From assembly GCF_016623465.1 (NCBI RefSeq), contig NZ_JAEDAJ010000001.1:377953-441952 (forward strand): a DNA stretch of 64,000 bases, written 5' to 3'. The first letter of the stretch is position 1. Every line of letters starts with the position of its first letter. The position numbers and the translations under genes were made by a program. This stretch comes from Brachybacterium halotolerans. GTDB lineage: Bacteria > Actinomycetota > Actinomycetes > Actinomycetales > Dermabacteraceae. This document shows positions 7,786-15,546 of this stretch, piece after piece. Below the pieces are notes generated by a model. It did no database searches. It saw only the letters and a list, made by a program, of their open reading frames with translations, and was not told where the DNA came from.

Positions 7786-8136
7786 CTAGGAACGTGGTCG
7801 CGATGGACCGGCGTACCGCCTGCCGATGGTCTCCATGTGCCTACGCTCAGCCAGCCGGCGCGCTTGCCCGGTGCCATTCGAGACGCCGACCAGGAAGACG
7901 TGGCGAGAGGTCGACTCGTCGGCAATCACGCCCGCTCGCTTGAGCTTGGCTAGGGCCGTACGGACGGCTTGCCCGCTCACGTTGAGGATCGCCTCAAGCT
8001 CCCGTGAGTCGAACAGTGCGTGCCCCACGTAGTCGCACCTCTCGGATGCCGCCATCCAGAGCCGCATGGACGTGGGCAACTCCTGCTCGAGCATGAACGC
8101 CTCGGCGTGCCCGTGACTCAGCATGGAGAAGGTCAT
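7786..8136 (-). CDS. Small winged-helix-like protein 4 of 4
   Basis: This 116-residue protein starts with an ATG that overlaps the previous stop (ATGA). After a helical N-terminus (LPTSMRLWMAASERCD) comes DSRELEAILNVSGQAVRTA, with a helix-turn-helix look, then LAKLKRAGVIADES, which resembles a recognition helix and wing. The C-terminus is basic (ARRLAERRHMETIGRR). DNA binding is inferred from this pattern only. It is the last of five coupled genes starting at the excisionase, and the next transcript begins about 385 bases downstream behind possible operator repeats. Regulation of that region is a plausible job. Confidence 0.7.
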   Translation of the reverse strand: MTFSMLSHGHAEAFMLEQELPTSMRLWMAASERCDYVGHALFDSRELEAILNVSGQAVRTALAKLKRAGVIADESTSRHVFLVGVSNGTGQARRLAERRHMETIGRRYAGPSRPRS

Positions 8137-8489
8137 GCGGCCACCGTCTCCGAGTCCAGGGAGGGCAGGTGCCCACCGATCTGCCGGCGCTGGGCGCTAT
8201 CGGGCTCCTGCGCAGCCGCCGCGAGGACACGCTCAGGCATCGCCAGCGCCGGCCTCCAGGTGGTCGCGTAGTCGGCGAACACCCCCGCCGCCTTGAGGTG
8301 CTCGACAGCCTCGGCGATGTCCGCCGGGGACGCCTTCCCCAGAGCCCGCTGGTAGCCCTCACGGAGCCCCACCTCCCAGGCACCGGAGGGCCCGGCATTC
8401 TGGAGAGTGAGCGCGAGGAGAAGGAACTCCAGACCCGCCCCGTTCTTCTGCATCGCCTCTACGGAGTCAGCGATCTGCACGCGGTTCAT
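8133..8489 (-). CDS. Small winged-helix-like protein 3 of 4
   Basis: This 118-residue protein is coupled by ATGA overlaps on both sides. Its pattern, LEFLLLALTLQNAGPSGAWE, then a helical turn, then IAEAVEHLKAAGVFADY, lines up by eye with the other three small proteins of this operon, although overall identity is low. I recognise no named family. No signal peptide or membrane segment is present. It may be a replication or transcription factor of the element. Confidence 0.68.
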   Translation of the reverse strand: MNRVQIADSVEAMQKNGAGLEFLLLALTLQNAGPSGAWEVGLREGYQRALGKASPADIAEAVEHLKAAGVFADYATTWRPALAMPERVLAAAAQEPDSAQRRQIGGHLPSLDSETVAA

Positions 8490-8827
8490 GCGGCCCCCTC
8501 GTGCTCCTGCACCTCGGCTCGACGGCCGATCATGCTTCTGAGCTGCTTACGCCTCGATCCTGGAGCCAGCGCCCCGGCCGCGATCACGTGGAGCACCCGC
8601 TCACGGCACTCCGGGTACGTGAGCTGCACCTCCCCCGGGCTCAGCCAACGAGGCACAGTGCGTGAGCCGAACGTGGCGATGCCTTCCTCGTCGGCGAACA
8701 GCAGGGAAGCCAAGATGATCTTGGCGTCGTCACTGAGTGCCTCCGGTCCCTTCGCTCGCAGTAGGGCCATGACTTCATCCGTGATCAGCTCGACGTGGAC
8801 GACATCAGGAAGACGGATCCAACTCAC
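8486..8827 (-). CDS. Small winged-helix-like protein 2 of 4
   Basis: I chose the GTG at 8827, whose GTGA overlaps the upstream stop in the same way as the other junctions. An upstream GTG at 8869 would overlap the previous gene by 46 bases. The 113-residue product has AKIILASLLFADEEGIATFG, a predicted helix-turn-helix (LSPGEVQLTYPECRERV) and the wing-like HVIAAGALAPGS, then a basic tail (RRKQLRSMIGRR). The function is unknown; DNA binding is inferred from similarity in layout to its neighbours. Confidence 0.65.
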   Translation of the reverse strand: MSWIRLPDVVHVELITDEVMALLRAKGPEALSDDAKIILASLLFADEEGIATFGSRTVPRWLSPGEVQLTYPECRERVLHVIAAGALAPGSRRKQLRSMIGRRAEVQEHEGAA

Positions 8828-9111
8828 TCTGCCCCACCGCCCGTGAGCTGAAGGTGCCTCCACTCGCACTCACGCTCGAGGACGCCCTGAGACTTGAGCT
8901 GCCTGATGGCCACCTCGACATCGACGACAGAGCACTTGTCCTCCTTCGGTCCCGCCAGCGCTCGCCGCAGCGAGGCCATGCTCGCCGGCGACCAGTGGCC
9001 GCTGTCGTCTCGGTTCTCGTGGATCAGCAGAGCCAGCCTCAAGCCTCGGTAGGCCCCCGACTCCTTCATCCGCCGATGGTGGATCTGCGAATCGAAGACG
9101 ACTTCGCTCAT
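8824..9111 (-). CDS. Small winged-helix-like protein 1 of 4
   Basis: This 95-residue protein overlaps the excisionase stop by four bases. YRGLRLALLIHENRDDSGHW followed by SPASMASLRRALAG and VEVAIRQLKSQGVLERE resembles the wHTH domains found in small actinobacterial plasmid and phage replication or regulatory proteins. In those, a helix pair is followed by an xxLxxxGxLxR wing. The likeness is by pattern only. It heads the run of four similar small proteins. Confidence 0.7.
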   Translation of the reverse strand: MSEVVFDSQIHHRRMKESGAYRGLRLALLIHENRDDSGHWSPASMASLRRALAGPKEDKCSVVDVEVAIRQLKSQGVLERECEWRHLQLTGGGAE

Positions 9112-9314
9112 GCGGCATCACCGCCCTCGAGCTTGTCCATCCATGCGATGAGTGCGCTCTCCCTGTAGCGGACCGAACGGCCGACCTTCAGGAAGGGCGG
9201 GGCATCGGCCTTACCGTCGCAGCGCCAGGTGCGCAGCGTGCCGGCGGTGGAGCCGATCATCTCCGCAGCGTTGTGCTCGTTTAGCAGCCGATCGGCGTAG
9301 GTGGTGTTGGACAT
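9108..9314 (-). CDS. AlpA/excisionase-like MerR-type HTH protein
   Basis: This 68-residue protein has the typical excisionase/AlpA pattern. LLNEHNAAEMIGSTAGTLRT is a helix-turn-helix that reads as 'choose this site', followed by PPFLKVGRSVRYRESALIAW, the beta-wing and closing helix. Such proteins bend attachment-site DNA and direct the integrase to excise, and many also regulate transcription. The ATG follows a GAAGGAC site. It is the first gene of a five-gene coupled operon whose promoter is at 9616-9643, leaving a ~290-base leader. Confidence 0.85.
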   Translation of the reverse strand: MSNTTYADRLLNEHNAAEMIGSTAGTLRTWRCDGKADAPPFLKVGRSVRYRESALIAWMDKLEGGDAA

Positions 9315-9615
9315 GTCGATGTCCTTCAGTGGTGGATCTCGACGCCTTCAGCCCCGGGACTCATCGGTCCTCATCGGCGGGCGGTTCAGAGATCGGATCT
9401 CGGCGAGGGTCGCGGTTCGCTCCGCGTCCTCCTCGTGCAGTGGTCTCAACGCCAGCGCGTTCCATCGCGCCGTCTGGAAATGATCCAACTGCCGCAGGTC
9501 CTCGACGCCTGTACGCCTAACTCGCGCACCACGTGGAGTGGGGAACCTGCTCGCCTTCTCGCCGGGAGGCGATGGGGCGGGGCCTGCTAGGTGCGGCCCT
9601 CGACCGGAAGTACCC

Positions 9616-9643
9616 ATCGTACACCTGTTCGACTGGGTGTCAA
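9616..9643 (-). promoter_or_regulatory. Strong promoter of the excisionase / winged-helix operon
   Basis: Minus-strand TTGACA (9638-9643) and TACGAT (9616-9621) are separated by 16 bases. It is one of the best sigma-70-type matches in the window and is placed to drive the five-gene operon, the early or lysogeny operon of the element. Confidence 0.65.
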
Positions 9644-9719
9644 GGTTCATCAGTGGTCGCGCTTTGACCAGCGAGGGTGGACGCGTCCGATAGACCCACA
9701 CCTATGTACCACGGCTAGG

Positions 9720-9749
9720 TGATACACTATCAGGTTAACCAGCTACGAT
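9720..9749 (+). promoter_or_regulatory. Operator-like inverted repeats and leaderless -10
   Basis: TGATA-CAC-TATCA (9720-9732) is directly followed by GGTTAACC (9733-9740), then TACGAT (9744-9749) six bases before the ATG at 9756. The inverted repeats occupy the -35/-10 spacer, a position where a repressor would block transcription. Confidence 0.5.
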
Positions 9750-9755
9750 GCCTGC

Positions 9756-10169
9756 ATGAACATCACAGAGATCTCGACCCATTGGCACGCCGCAGTCATC
9801 GCACCGGAGGCCGGAATCGGCGTGGCCATGGCAGCAACCCCGGTCTGCGACTGCCCCGGCTGTCTCGTCCGGGTGTGGCAGGACCGGGAGTGCTTCGACG
9901 CAGAGTTGCGCGTGCTCGGCATGGCGCGCGTGGACCTCGCCCCCGGCGACGGCGAACAGGAAGTGCTCTACGCGCTCGCCGAGGTGGAGCCGCAGTGGAC
10001 CGAGGGCGGGATGCTCCAGGCTCCGTGGTCGCCTGACGGCTTGCCGGTTGCCGAGTACGGCGGCGATGCGGAACAGCTCCGGGATCACCCGCTCGTGCCG
10101 GCGCTGTGGGGACGCCTCGAGGCTCTCGTGCGAGATCTTGACCGCGAGGCCGACGGCGCGTCGGCGTAG
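9756..10169 (+). CDS. CDCxGC-motif protein of unknown function
   Basis: This 137-residue protein is the only solid plus-strand gene of the element. Near its N-terminus (about residues 31-38) it has CDCPGCLV, matching the CDCRGCL of the small protein next to int. The rest is acidic and helical with many Trp/Leu (WTEGGMLQAPWSPDG), ending in an Asp/Glu/Ala tail. I recognise no family. It is probably leaderless and controlled by the inverted repeats in its promoter, and it ends at a strong terminator. Confidence 0.78.
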   Translation: MNITEISTHWHAAVIAPEAGIGVAMAATPVCDCPGCLVRVWQDRECFDAELRVLGMARVDLAPGDGEQEVLYALAEVEPQWTEGGMLQAPWSPDGLPVAEYGGDAEQLRDHPLVPALWGRLEALVRDLDREADGASA

Positions 10170-10192
10170 ATCCCTCAGGACATAGCAGAGCA

Positions 10193-10222
10193 CCCCGGTC
10201 CTCCATCTTCGGGAGGCCGGGG
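10193..10222 (+). terminator. Terminator after the CDCxGC gene
   Basis: The stem CCCCGG-T-CCTCC pairs with GGAGG-CCGGGG (10193-10204 with 10212-10222, one bulge), 23 bases after the stop codon. A short T-rich stretch follows. Confidence 0.7.
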
Positions 10223-10268
10223 CGCTTGTGTGTTCGGAGGCGTCAGGGCCGGGGCGCAAAACACAGAC

Positions 10269-10293
10269 TCTGTGTCTACTCTGTCTTTTGCTC
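10269..10293 (+). repeat. Right arm-type repeat (probable integrase arm site)
   Basis: It matches 2821-2845 at 22 of 25 positions. It is preceded by ACACAGA, so that ACACAGA-C-TCTGTGT (10261-10275) forms an inverted repeat. It lies 113 bases inside attR. Confidence 0.6.
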
Positions 10294-10406
10294 CTCAACT
10301 CGGAACATCCCGAGTCATGCCGCACCACTTGGGAAGAATCCTTCTACGCAGGTCACGGATCCGTCATGCGGAGTCACCGCGGGTGACGAATCTGGGTGCC
10401 CACGAT

Positions 10407-10444
10407 TCCGTCGGTCGCGGGTTCAAGCCCCGCCTGGCCTACTT
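10407..10444 (+). repeat. attR core (right 38-bp direct repeat, half tRNA)
   Basis: A perfect copy of 2750-2787. It holds only the tRNA 3' half, so it is the displaced chromosomal end of the original tRNA gene and not a second tRNA gene. Confidence 0.92.
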
Positions 10445-10664
10445 CACCAGCGAGGATGCTGACGCGGACGCCTACGGGTAGTCCGGAGTGCGCGAGTGCC
10501 TCGCGAGGACGACGGGGACGACCCGCCCCCGACCCTGCGAGGGCCCCTCGTCCACCCGTCCAGTCGTCCACACGGCTGATCGGGTCATCGACCGAGGTCG
10601 ATGTCGCATGGAACGTTCCGAGCGCTACCGTGTGATCGCACCGTCGACCTCCGAGGAGCCCTCC

Positions 10665-12092
10665 ATGACGTATCCCCCGTCCTCCCCGCTGGGGCAGCCG
10701 TCCGCCGGCGATACCGCCGGCGACCCGTCCGTCAACGGCGGTTCCGGCGCGCCCGGGTATCCCGCCGGCCCGGCCTCCGCTGGAGCGCCCGGGTACCCCG
10801 GCGGCACCGAGTACCCCGGCGGCACCGGCTCCCCCGGGTACCCCGGCGGCCCCGGGTCCCCCGGTGGCCCAGGCTCCCCGGGCGGACCGGGAACGCCCGG
10901 TGGCCCTGGCATCCCCGGTGAGCCGCCGTCGGGCGGGGGCTTCAGTCCCGGTGGCGGCGCGTCGCCCGGCGGGCCGCCGGCACCCAACCTCGTCAACGGC
11001 GCGACGACGCACGGGATCCTCGGCCAGCGGGGCATCCGCCACCCGTGGGAGATCCCGCTGCTGATCGTGGGCATCGTCGTCACCCTGAGCGCCTACCTGC
11101 TGTGGACGATCCTCGTGGTGATGAGCATCGTCAACGCGATCCGCGGCGAGGGACCGACCCTGCTCGACCTGCAGACCGGCCCCTTCGGATCGCTCGTGAT
11201 CCAGCTGTTCGCGATCGTGATGCTGCTGCCGCTCATCCTCTGGATCTCCCGTGCGCTGCTGTACGCGCAGCAGCGCGCCTCAGGCATCCGGATGTCGCCC
11301 ACCCAGTTCCCGGAGGGCTACCGCATGGTGGCCGAGGCGGCGGCCCACCACGGTCTGCGGCGCGTGCCCGATGCCTACGTGGTCCTGGGCAACGGCCTGA
11401 TCAACGCCTTCGCCTCGGGTCACGGGTTCCGGCGATTCGTCGTCGTCTACTCGGACCTGTTCGAGGTCGGCGGCGCTGTCCGCGACCCGGAGGCACTGCG
11501 GTTCGTGATCGGGCACGAGGTGGGTCACCTGGCCGCGGGCCACGTGTCCTACTTCCGTCTGCTGTTCAGCAATCTCCTGGCGCAGATCCCCCTCCTGGGC
11601 GCCGCCTACTCGCGCACGCAGGAGTACACGGCGGACAACTTCGGCTACGCCTTCTGCCCGCAGGGCGCCCCGGGCGTGATGGCCGTGCTGGGTGCCGGCA
11701 AGTACCTCAATGCCGATGTCAACGTCAACGAGCTCGCCGACCGCGCCGCGACCGAGAAGGGGCTCTGGCTGCACATCGCCAACTGGCAGGCGAGCCACCC
11801 GATCAACACCTGGCGCGCCCATGCGCTGCGCGACCGCACCCGACCGGGCCACCTGTGGTTCCGGCCGGGGCTGTTCGGGGGCGGCGCGGGCGCCTGGTAC
11901 CCGCCGGTCCTGCCCGCGGGGAGCTCGTTCAGCGACCGCTACCCGACGCCCGATCAGGCCCTGTCCCTGCTCGAGCGGGCCGAGGCGCAGCACGCCTCGG
12001 GACGCACCGACCAGTTCGGGCGGTTCCCCGGCGTCGACTACGCCCGCCAGCCGAGCGTGCGGGAGGTGCAGACGGCCTCGCCCGTCATCTGA
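10665..12092 (+). CDS. M48-family metalloprotease with collagen-like N-terminus
   Basis: The start is the ATG (MTYPPSS) behind GAGGAG; the frame is open further upstream without a site. The 475-residue protein begins with ~105 residues of Gly-Pro-rich text with many GxY triplets ([22 protein letters not shown]). Two membrane segments follow ([20 protein letters not shown] and a second at about 180-200), then an M48 peptidase domain with HEVGH (zinc ligands) and, about 45 residues on, EYTADNFG, where the Glu would be the third ligand. It resembles HtpX/Ste24-type membrane proteases that degrade or process membrane proteins. The Gly-Pro tail is a low-complexity addition of unknown role. Confidence 0.88.
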   Translation: MTYPPSSPLGQPSAGDTAGDPSVNGGSGAPGYPAGPASAGAPGYPGGTEYPGGTGSPGYPGGPGSPGGPGSPGGPGTPGGPGIPGEPPSGGGFSPGGGASPGGPPAPNLVNGATTHGILGQRGIRHPWEIPLLIVGIVVTLSAYLLWTILVVMSIVNAIRGEGPTLLDLQTGPFGSLVIQLFAIVMLLPLILWISRALLYAQQRASGIRMSPTQFPEGYRMVAEAAAHHGLRRVPDAYVVLGNGLINAFASGHGFRRFVVVYSDLFEVGGAVRDPEALRFVIGHEVGHLAAGHVSYFRLLFSNLLAQIPLLGAAYSRTQEYTADNFGYAFCPQGAPGVMAVLGAGKYLNADVNVNELADRAATEKGLWLHIANWQASHPINTWRAHALRDRTRPGHLWFRPGLFGGGAGAWYPPVLPAGSSFSDRYPTPDQALSLLERAEAQHASGRTDQFGRFPGVDYARQPSVREVQTASPVI

Positions 12093-12114
12093 TCGGCTCC
12101 CGCCCCTCGGGCTC

Positions 12115-14133
12115 TCACTCGTCCCGCGAGTGCAGGGCCCGTCGGCGTTCCTGGGCGGCGGTGAGCTGGCCGAGGATGCGCTGGTACTCCTCGGGGTCCG
12201 CACCGGCATCGGTGCGCTGCAGCCGCTGGCGCAGCACGGAGAACTCGCGGGTGATCGAGAGCTCGGTGAGCCTGTCGAGCAGCGAGGTCGCGAGGCGCTG
12301 GAGATCCTGCTCGTCGCGCGCGGGGAGCTCGACGTTGGCGATCTCGATGATGAGCGGGCGCACCGTCTCCCCCGCGATCTCGAGCACCTGATCGATGAAG
12401 CGGGCCGCCTCGAGCGTGCCCTCGACCGCGTCGAGCAGGGTGCCGGTCGCCAGGATCACGTCCCACACCCCCTGCAGGGCGGGGACGTGGAAGGAGTCAT
12501 CGGGCAGGGAGCCGACGCGCTCGACGTCGAGCATCCGCGGCACCTGCAGCATCACGGCGAGGGACTGCAGCTCGACCTGGCCCACGGGGTCCCGGCGGTT
12601 CACGACGTCCGCGAGGCGCATGATCGGGATGCCGGCCGCGGCGTCGTCGGCGCCGGCGCGGGCCCCGTCGGCCGAGGAGCCCTGAGAGCCGGTGCCCTGT
12701 CCGGCTCCGCCCTGCGGCGCCGTCTCCCCGGGGCGCTCGGCGTGCCGGCCCTGCTGCGGGGCGGTGCGGGCGGCGTCGTGGACCGCGCGCAGCACCGTGC
12801 GCTCGTCCATCCCGAGCCAGCCGGCGAGGCGCCGAGCGTACTCGGGGCGCATGGCGCGGTCGCGGATGCGGGCGATCACCGGTGCGGCCATCCGCAGGCC
12901 GGAGACCTGGCCCTCGACGGTGTCCAGGTCGACCTGGGCGAGGACGGAGCGGATGGCGAACTCGAAGAGCGGCTTGCGGGAGTCCACCAGATCGCGCACC
13001 GCCGCATCGCCCTGGGCGATCCTCAGCTCGCAGGGATCCATGCCGCCGGGCTCGACGGCCACGAAGGTCTGGGCGACGAAGCGCTGGTCCTCCTCGAAGG
13101 CGCGCAGCGCCGCCTTCTGGCCGGCGGCGTCGCCGTCGAAGGTAAAGATGACCTCTCCGCCGAGCCCGCGCCCGTCGGCGTTCAGGCGCAGTCCGGCCGA
13201 GGGGTTCGTGTCCCCCATGATGCGGCGCACCACCTTCACGTGGTCGGCGCCGAAGGCGGTGCCGCAGCTCGCGACGGCCGTGGTCACGCCCGCGAGGTGC
13301 GCGGCCATGACGTCGGTGTATCCCTCGACGACGACCACGCGGTGCTGGGAGGAGATCTCCTTGCGGGCGAGGTCGAGGCCGTAGAGCACCTGGGACTTGT
13401 GGTAGATCGGCGACTCGGGCGTGTTGAGGTACTTGGGGCCCTGGTCGCTCTCGAGCAGCCGGCGGGCGCCGAAGCCGATGGTCTTGCCGGTGACGTCGCG
13501 GATGGGCCAGACGAGCCGGCCGCGGAAGCGGTCGTAGACCCCGCGCTGGCCCTGGGAGACGAGGCCGCTCGCGGTGAGCTCGGGCTCGGTGAAGCCGCGC
13601 CCGCGCAGATGTCCCAGCAGGCTGTCCCAGCCCTCCGGGGCGAAACCGACGCCGAAGCGCTCGGCGGCCTCGCGGTCGAAGCCGCGCTCTGCGAGGAAAC
13701 GCCTACCCACCTGCGCGCTCGCGGTCGCGAGCTGCTCGCGGAAGTACTCCTCGGCGATCGCGTGGGCGTCCAGCAGGCGCTGGCGGGTGCCGAAGTCGGG
13801 GCGATCGCCGCCTCCGCGGCCGACGTCCTCGTAGTGCAGCTCGACGCCGTAGCGGCCGGCGAGCATCTCCACGGCTTCGACGAAGCTGAGGTTGTCGATC
13901 TTCTGCACGAAGGAGATGACGTCCCCGCCCTCCCCGCAGCCGAAGCAGTGCCAGTGGCCCAGCTGCGGACGGACGTTGAAGCTGGGAGTCTTCTCGTCGT
14001 GGAAGGGGCACAGGCCCTTCATCGAGCCGATGCCCCCGCTGCGCAGGGTGACGTGCTCGCCGATGACCTCGTCCAGGCGTGCGGTGCCCCGGACCTTCTC
14101 GACGTCCTCGCGGCGGATCCTGCCCTGGCTCAT
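12115..14133 (-). CDS. dnaG: DNA primase
   Basis: This 672-residue protein makes RNA primers at replication forks. It shows the CHC2 zinc module (C42, H45, C63, C66), the RNAP-like basic motif (FRGRLVWPIRD), the TOPRIM acidic residues (VVEGYTDV and FTFDGDAAG) and a long C-terminal helicase-binding part. An Ala/Gly-rich linker at about 455-500 separates the catalytic core from the C-terminus. The ATG follows an AGGAG site. It lies 57 bases downstream of dgt on the same strand, the usual actinobacterial order dgt-dnaG, and converges with the M48 gene 22 bases away. Confidence 0.97.
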   Translation of the reverse strand: MSQGRIRREDVEKVRGTARLDEVIGEHVTLRSGGIGSMKGLCPFHDEKTPSFNVRPQLGHWHCFGCGEGGDVISFVQKIDNLSFVEAVEMLAGRYGVELHYEDVGRGGGDRPDFGTRQRLLDAHAIAEEYFREQLATASAQVGRRFLAERGFDREAAERFGVGFAPEGWDSLLGHLRGRGFTEPELTASGLVSQGQRGVYDRFRGRLVWPIRDVTGKTIGFGARRLLESDQGPKYLNTPESPIYHKSQVLYGLDLARKEISSQHRVVVVEGYTDVMAAHLAGVTTAVASCGTAFGADHVKVVRRIMGDTNPSAGLRLNADGRGLGGEVIFTFDGDAAGQKAALRAFEEDQRFVAQTFVAVEPGGMDPCELRIAQGDAAVRDLVDSRKPLFEFAIRSVLAQVDLDTVEGQVSGLRMAAPVIARIRDRAMRPEYARRLAGWLGMDERTVLRAVHDAARTAPQQGRHAERPGETAPQGGAGQGTGSQGSSADGARAGADDAAAGIPIMRLADVVNRRDPVGQVELQSLAVMLQVPRMLDVERVGSLPDDSFHVPALQGVWDVILATGTLLDAVEGTLEAARFIDQVLEIAGETVRPLIIEIANVELPARDEQDLQRLATSLLDRLTELSITREFSVLRQRLQRTDAGADPEEYQRILGQLTAAQERRRALHSRDE

Positions 14134-14190
14134 CGGCTCCTCGTCCCCTCCTTCGGTCCTTCTCGTGGTGCTGCGGGCGCTCCCCCGCCG

Positions 14191-15546
14191 CTACAGGTCC
14201 GAACCGAGTCCCGGGAGCGGCGTGTCCGCGGCGGTCACGTGCGTGGTGCCGCCGCGGTAGAGCGTCTCGTGCAGGCGGCGCGCGGTGACGTCGGTGAACG
14301 AGGCGATCTGGTCGATGACGACGCGGGCCCTTCCGGCATCGTGCTGGGCATCCTCCCAGAGCTCGGAGAAGATCGGGCTGAGATGCACGCTGCCGGTGTT
14401 CCAGAGATGCGCGTAGAGATCCCGCAGGATCTGCTCCTGCTGCGCGTAGACGGGCCGCTGGGCCGCGGAGCTCATGACGTAGGCGGCCGCGAGCCCCTTG
14501 AGCACCGAGATCTCCAGCCGCGTCTCCTCGGGGACGACGACCTCCCCAGCGAAGCGCGCGATCGGGCCGTCTCCGTGGCGCTCGCGCGTCGCCTCGACGA
14601 CGGCGTGGGTGAAGCGGCCGATGAGCTGGCTGGCCATGTCCTTGAGCGCGGCGGCGTCCCGCATCGAGCCGGTGTAGCGCAGCACCCACCAGGGCTGGTC
14701 CTCGAGCCGGGCGAGGGCCGCGTCGAGCACGTCGATCGGGTCGGTCGGCGTGTACCAGTCCTGGACGACGTACAGCGCGGCGGCGCGCTCCATCGGGTCC
14801 GCCAGGACTGCGAGGTCGAGGGCGCCGCCGGTGACCGAGTCCTCGATGTCGTGCACCGAGTAGGCGATGTCGTCGCTGATGTCCATGACCTGCGCCTCGG
14901 AGCACTTGCGGATGCCCGGAGCGCCGTTGCGCGCCCAGTCGAAGACGCCCTGGTCATCGGGGTAGACGCCGAACTTCGAGGAAGCGGGGTCCGGTCCCTC
15001 GCCGCGGCGCCACGGGTACTTGATCGCGGCGTCCACCGTGGCGCGGGTGAGGTTCAGCCCGAAGGGGCGGTCGGCCCCGATGAGCTTGGGCTCGAGCCGC
15101 GTGAGCAGGCGCAGGGTCTGCGCGTTGCCCTCGAAGCCGCCGATGCCGGATGCGAGCTCGTCGAGCACCTTCTCGCCGTTGTGGCCGAACGGCGGGTGGC
15201 CGAGATCGTGCGAGAGGCAGGCGGCGTCGACCACGTCGGGATCGCAGCCGAGGGCCGCGCCGATGTCGCGGCCCACCTGGGCGACCTCGAGGGAGTGGGT
15301 GAGGCGGGTGCGCACGAAGTCGTTGGCGCCGGCGCCCAGGACCTGGGTCTTCGCACCGAGGCGACGCAGCGCCGAGGAGTGCAGGACGCGCGCGCGGTCC
15401 CTCTGGAAGGGCGTGCGAGTGTGCGACTTGGGAGGCTCCTCGCCCCAGCGCTCCTGGTCGGAGGCCGTGTACCCCGGCGGGAGGGCGACCAGCGGGGAGT
15501 CCGCGGAGGTGCCCCGCTGCGTCAGGTGCTCCATGCGGGCGCTCAT
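14191..15546 (-). CDS. dgt: dNTP triphosphohydrolase (dGTPase-like)
   Basis: This 451-residue HD-domain enzyme hydrolyses dNTPs to nucleoside and triphosphate. The HD metal site is visible as H84 (LTHSLEV), H113-D114 (SHDLGHPPFGHNGE, with H117 and H122 nearby) and a later Asp in MDISDDIAYS. The N-terminal QRDRARVLHSSALRRLGAKTQV is also typical. The start overlaps the dusB stop by ATGA, so the two are translationally coupled. Another ATG lies four codons downstream. Confidence 0.94.
   Translation of the reverse strand: MSARMEHLTQRGTSADSPLVALPPGYTASDQERWGEEPPKSHTRTPFQRDRARVLHSSALRRLGAKTQVLGAGANDFVRTRLTHSLEVAQVGRDIGAALGCDPDVVDAACLSHDLGHPPFGHNGEKVLDELASGIGGFEGNAQTLRLLTRLEPKLIGADRPFGLNLTRATVDAAIKYPWRRGEGPDPASSKFGVYPDDQGVFDWARNGAPGIRKCSEAQVMDISDDIAYSVHDIEDSVTGGALDLAVLADPMERAAALYVVQDWYTPTDPIDVLDAALARLEDQPWWVLRYTGSMRDAAALKDMASQLIGRFTHAVVEATRERHGDGPIARFAGEVVVPEETRLEISVLKGLAAAYVMSSAAQRPVYAQQEQILRDLYAHLWNTGSVHLSPIFSELWEDAQHDAGRARVVIDQIASFTDVTARRLHETLYRGGTTHVTAADTPLPGLGSDL

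Larger units (their letters stand above)
9315..9755. other. Divergent control region between excisionase operon and CDCxGC gene
   Basis: This 441-base gap holds a consensus-like minus-strand promoter (9616-9643), plus-strand operator-like inverted repeats (9720-9740) and a leaderless -10 (9744-9749). A minus-strand open frame of 89 codons starts at 9617, but its ATG lies inside the -10 hexamer and has no ribosome-binding site, so I do not call it a gene. The long leader before the excisionase may have a regulatory role. Confidence 0.55.
2750..10444. mobile_element. 7.7-kb tRNA-integrated element (satellite-like or reduced prophage)
   Basis: A 38-bp perfect direct repeat of the tRNA 3' half (2750-2787 and 10407-10444) bounds a block of accessory genes with an integrase directly inside the tRNA end. 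The intact tRNA is at the integrase side; the far copy is only a half tRNA. Contents in order: integrase, small CDCxGC protein, one-pass membrane protein, HNH endonuclease, two unknown proteins, a repeat-rich control region, four small winged-helix-like proteins, an AlpA-like excisionase and a second CDCxGC protein. I see no capsid, portal, terminase, replication helicase or FtsK-like transfer gene. This gene set is known from satellites and decayed prophages; which one is unresolved. Confidence 0.9.

Noticed and set aside
9348..9617. 89-codon minus-strand frame before the excisionase gene
   Set aside because: Its only ATG lies inside the promoter -10 hexamer and no ribosome-binding site or other good start is present.
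10407..10444. Second tRNA gene
   Set aside because: It has only the 3' half of the tRNA and no acceptor 5' strand or D arm; it is the attR copy.
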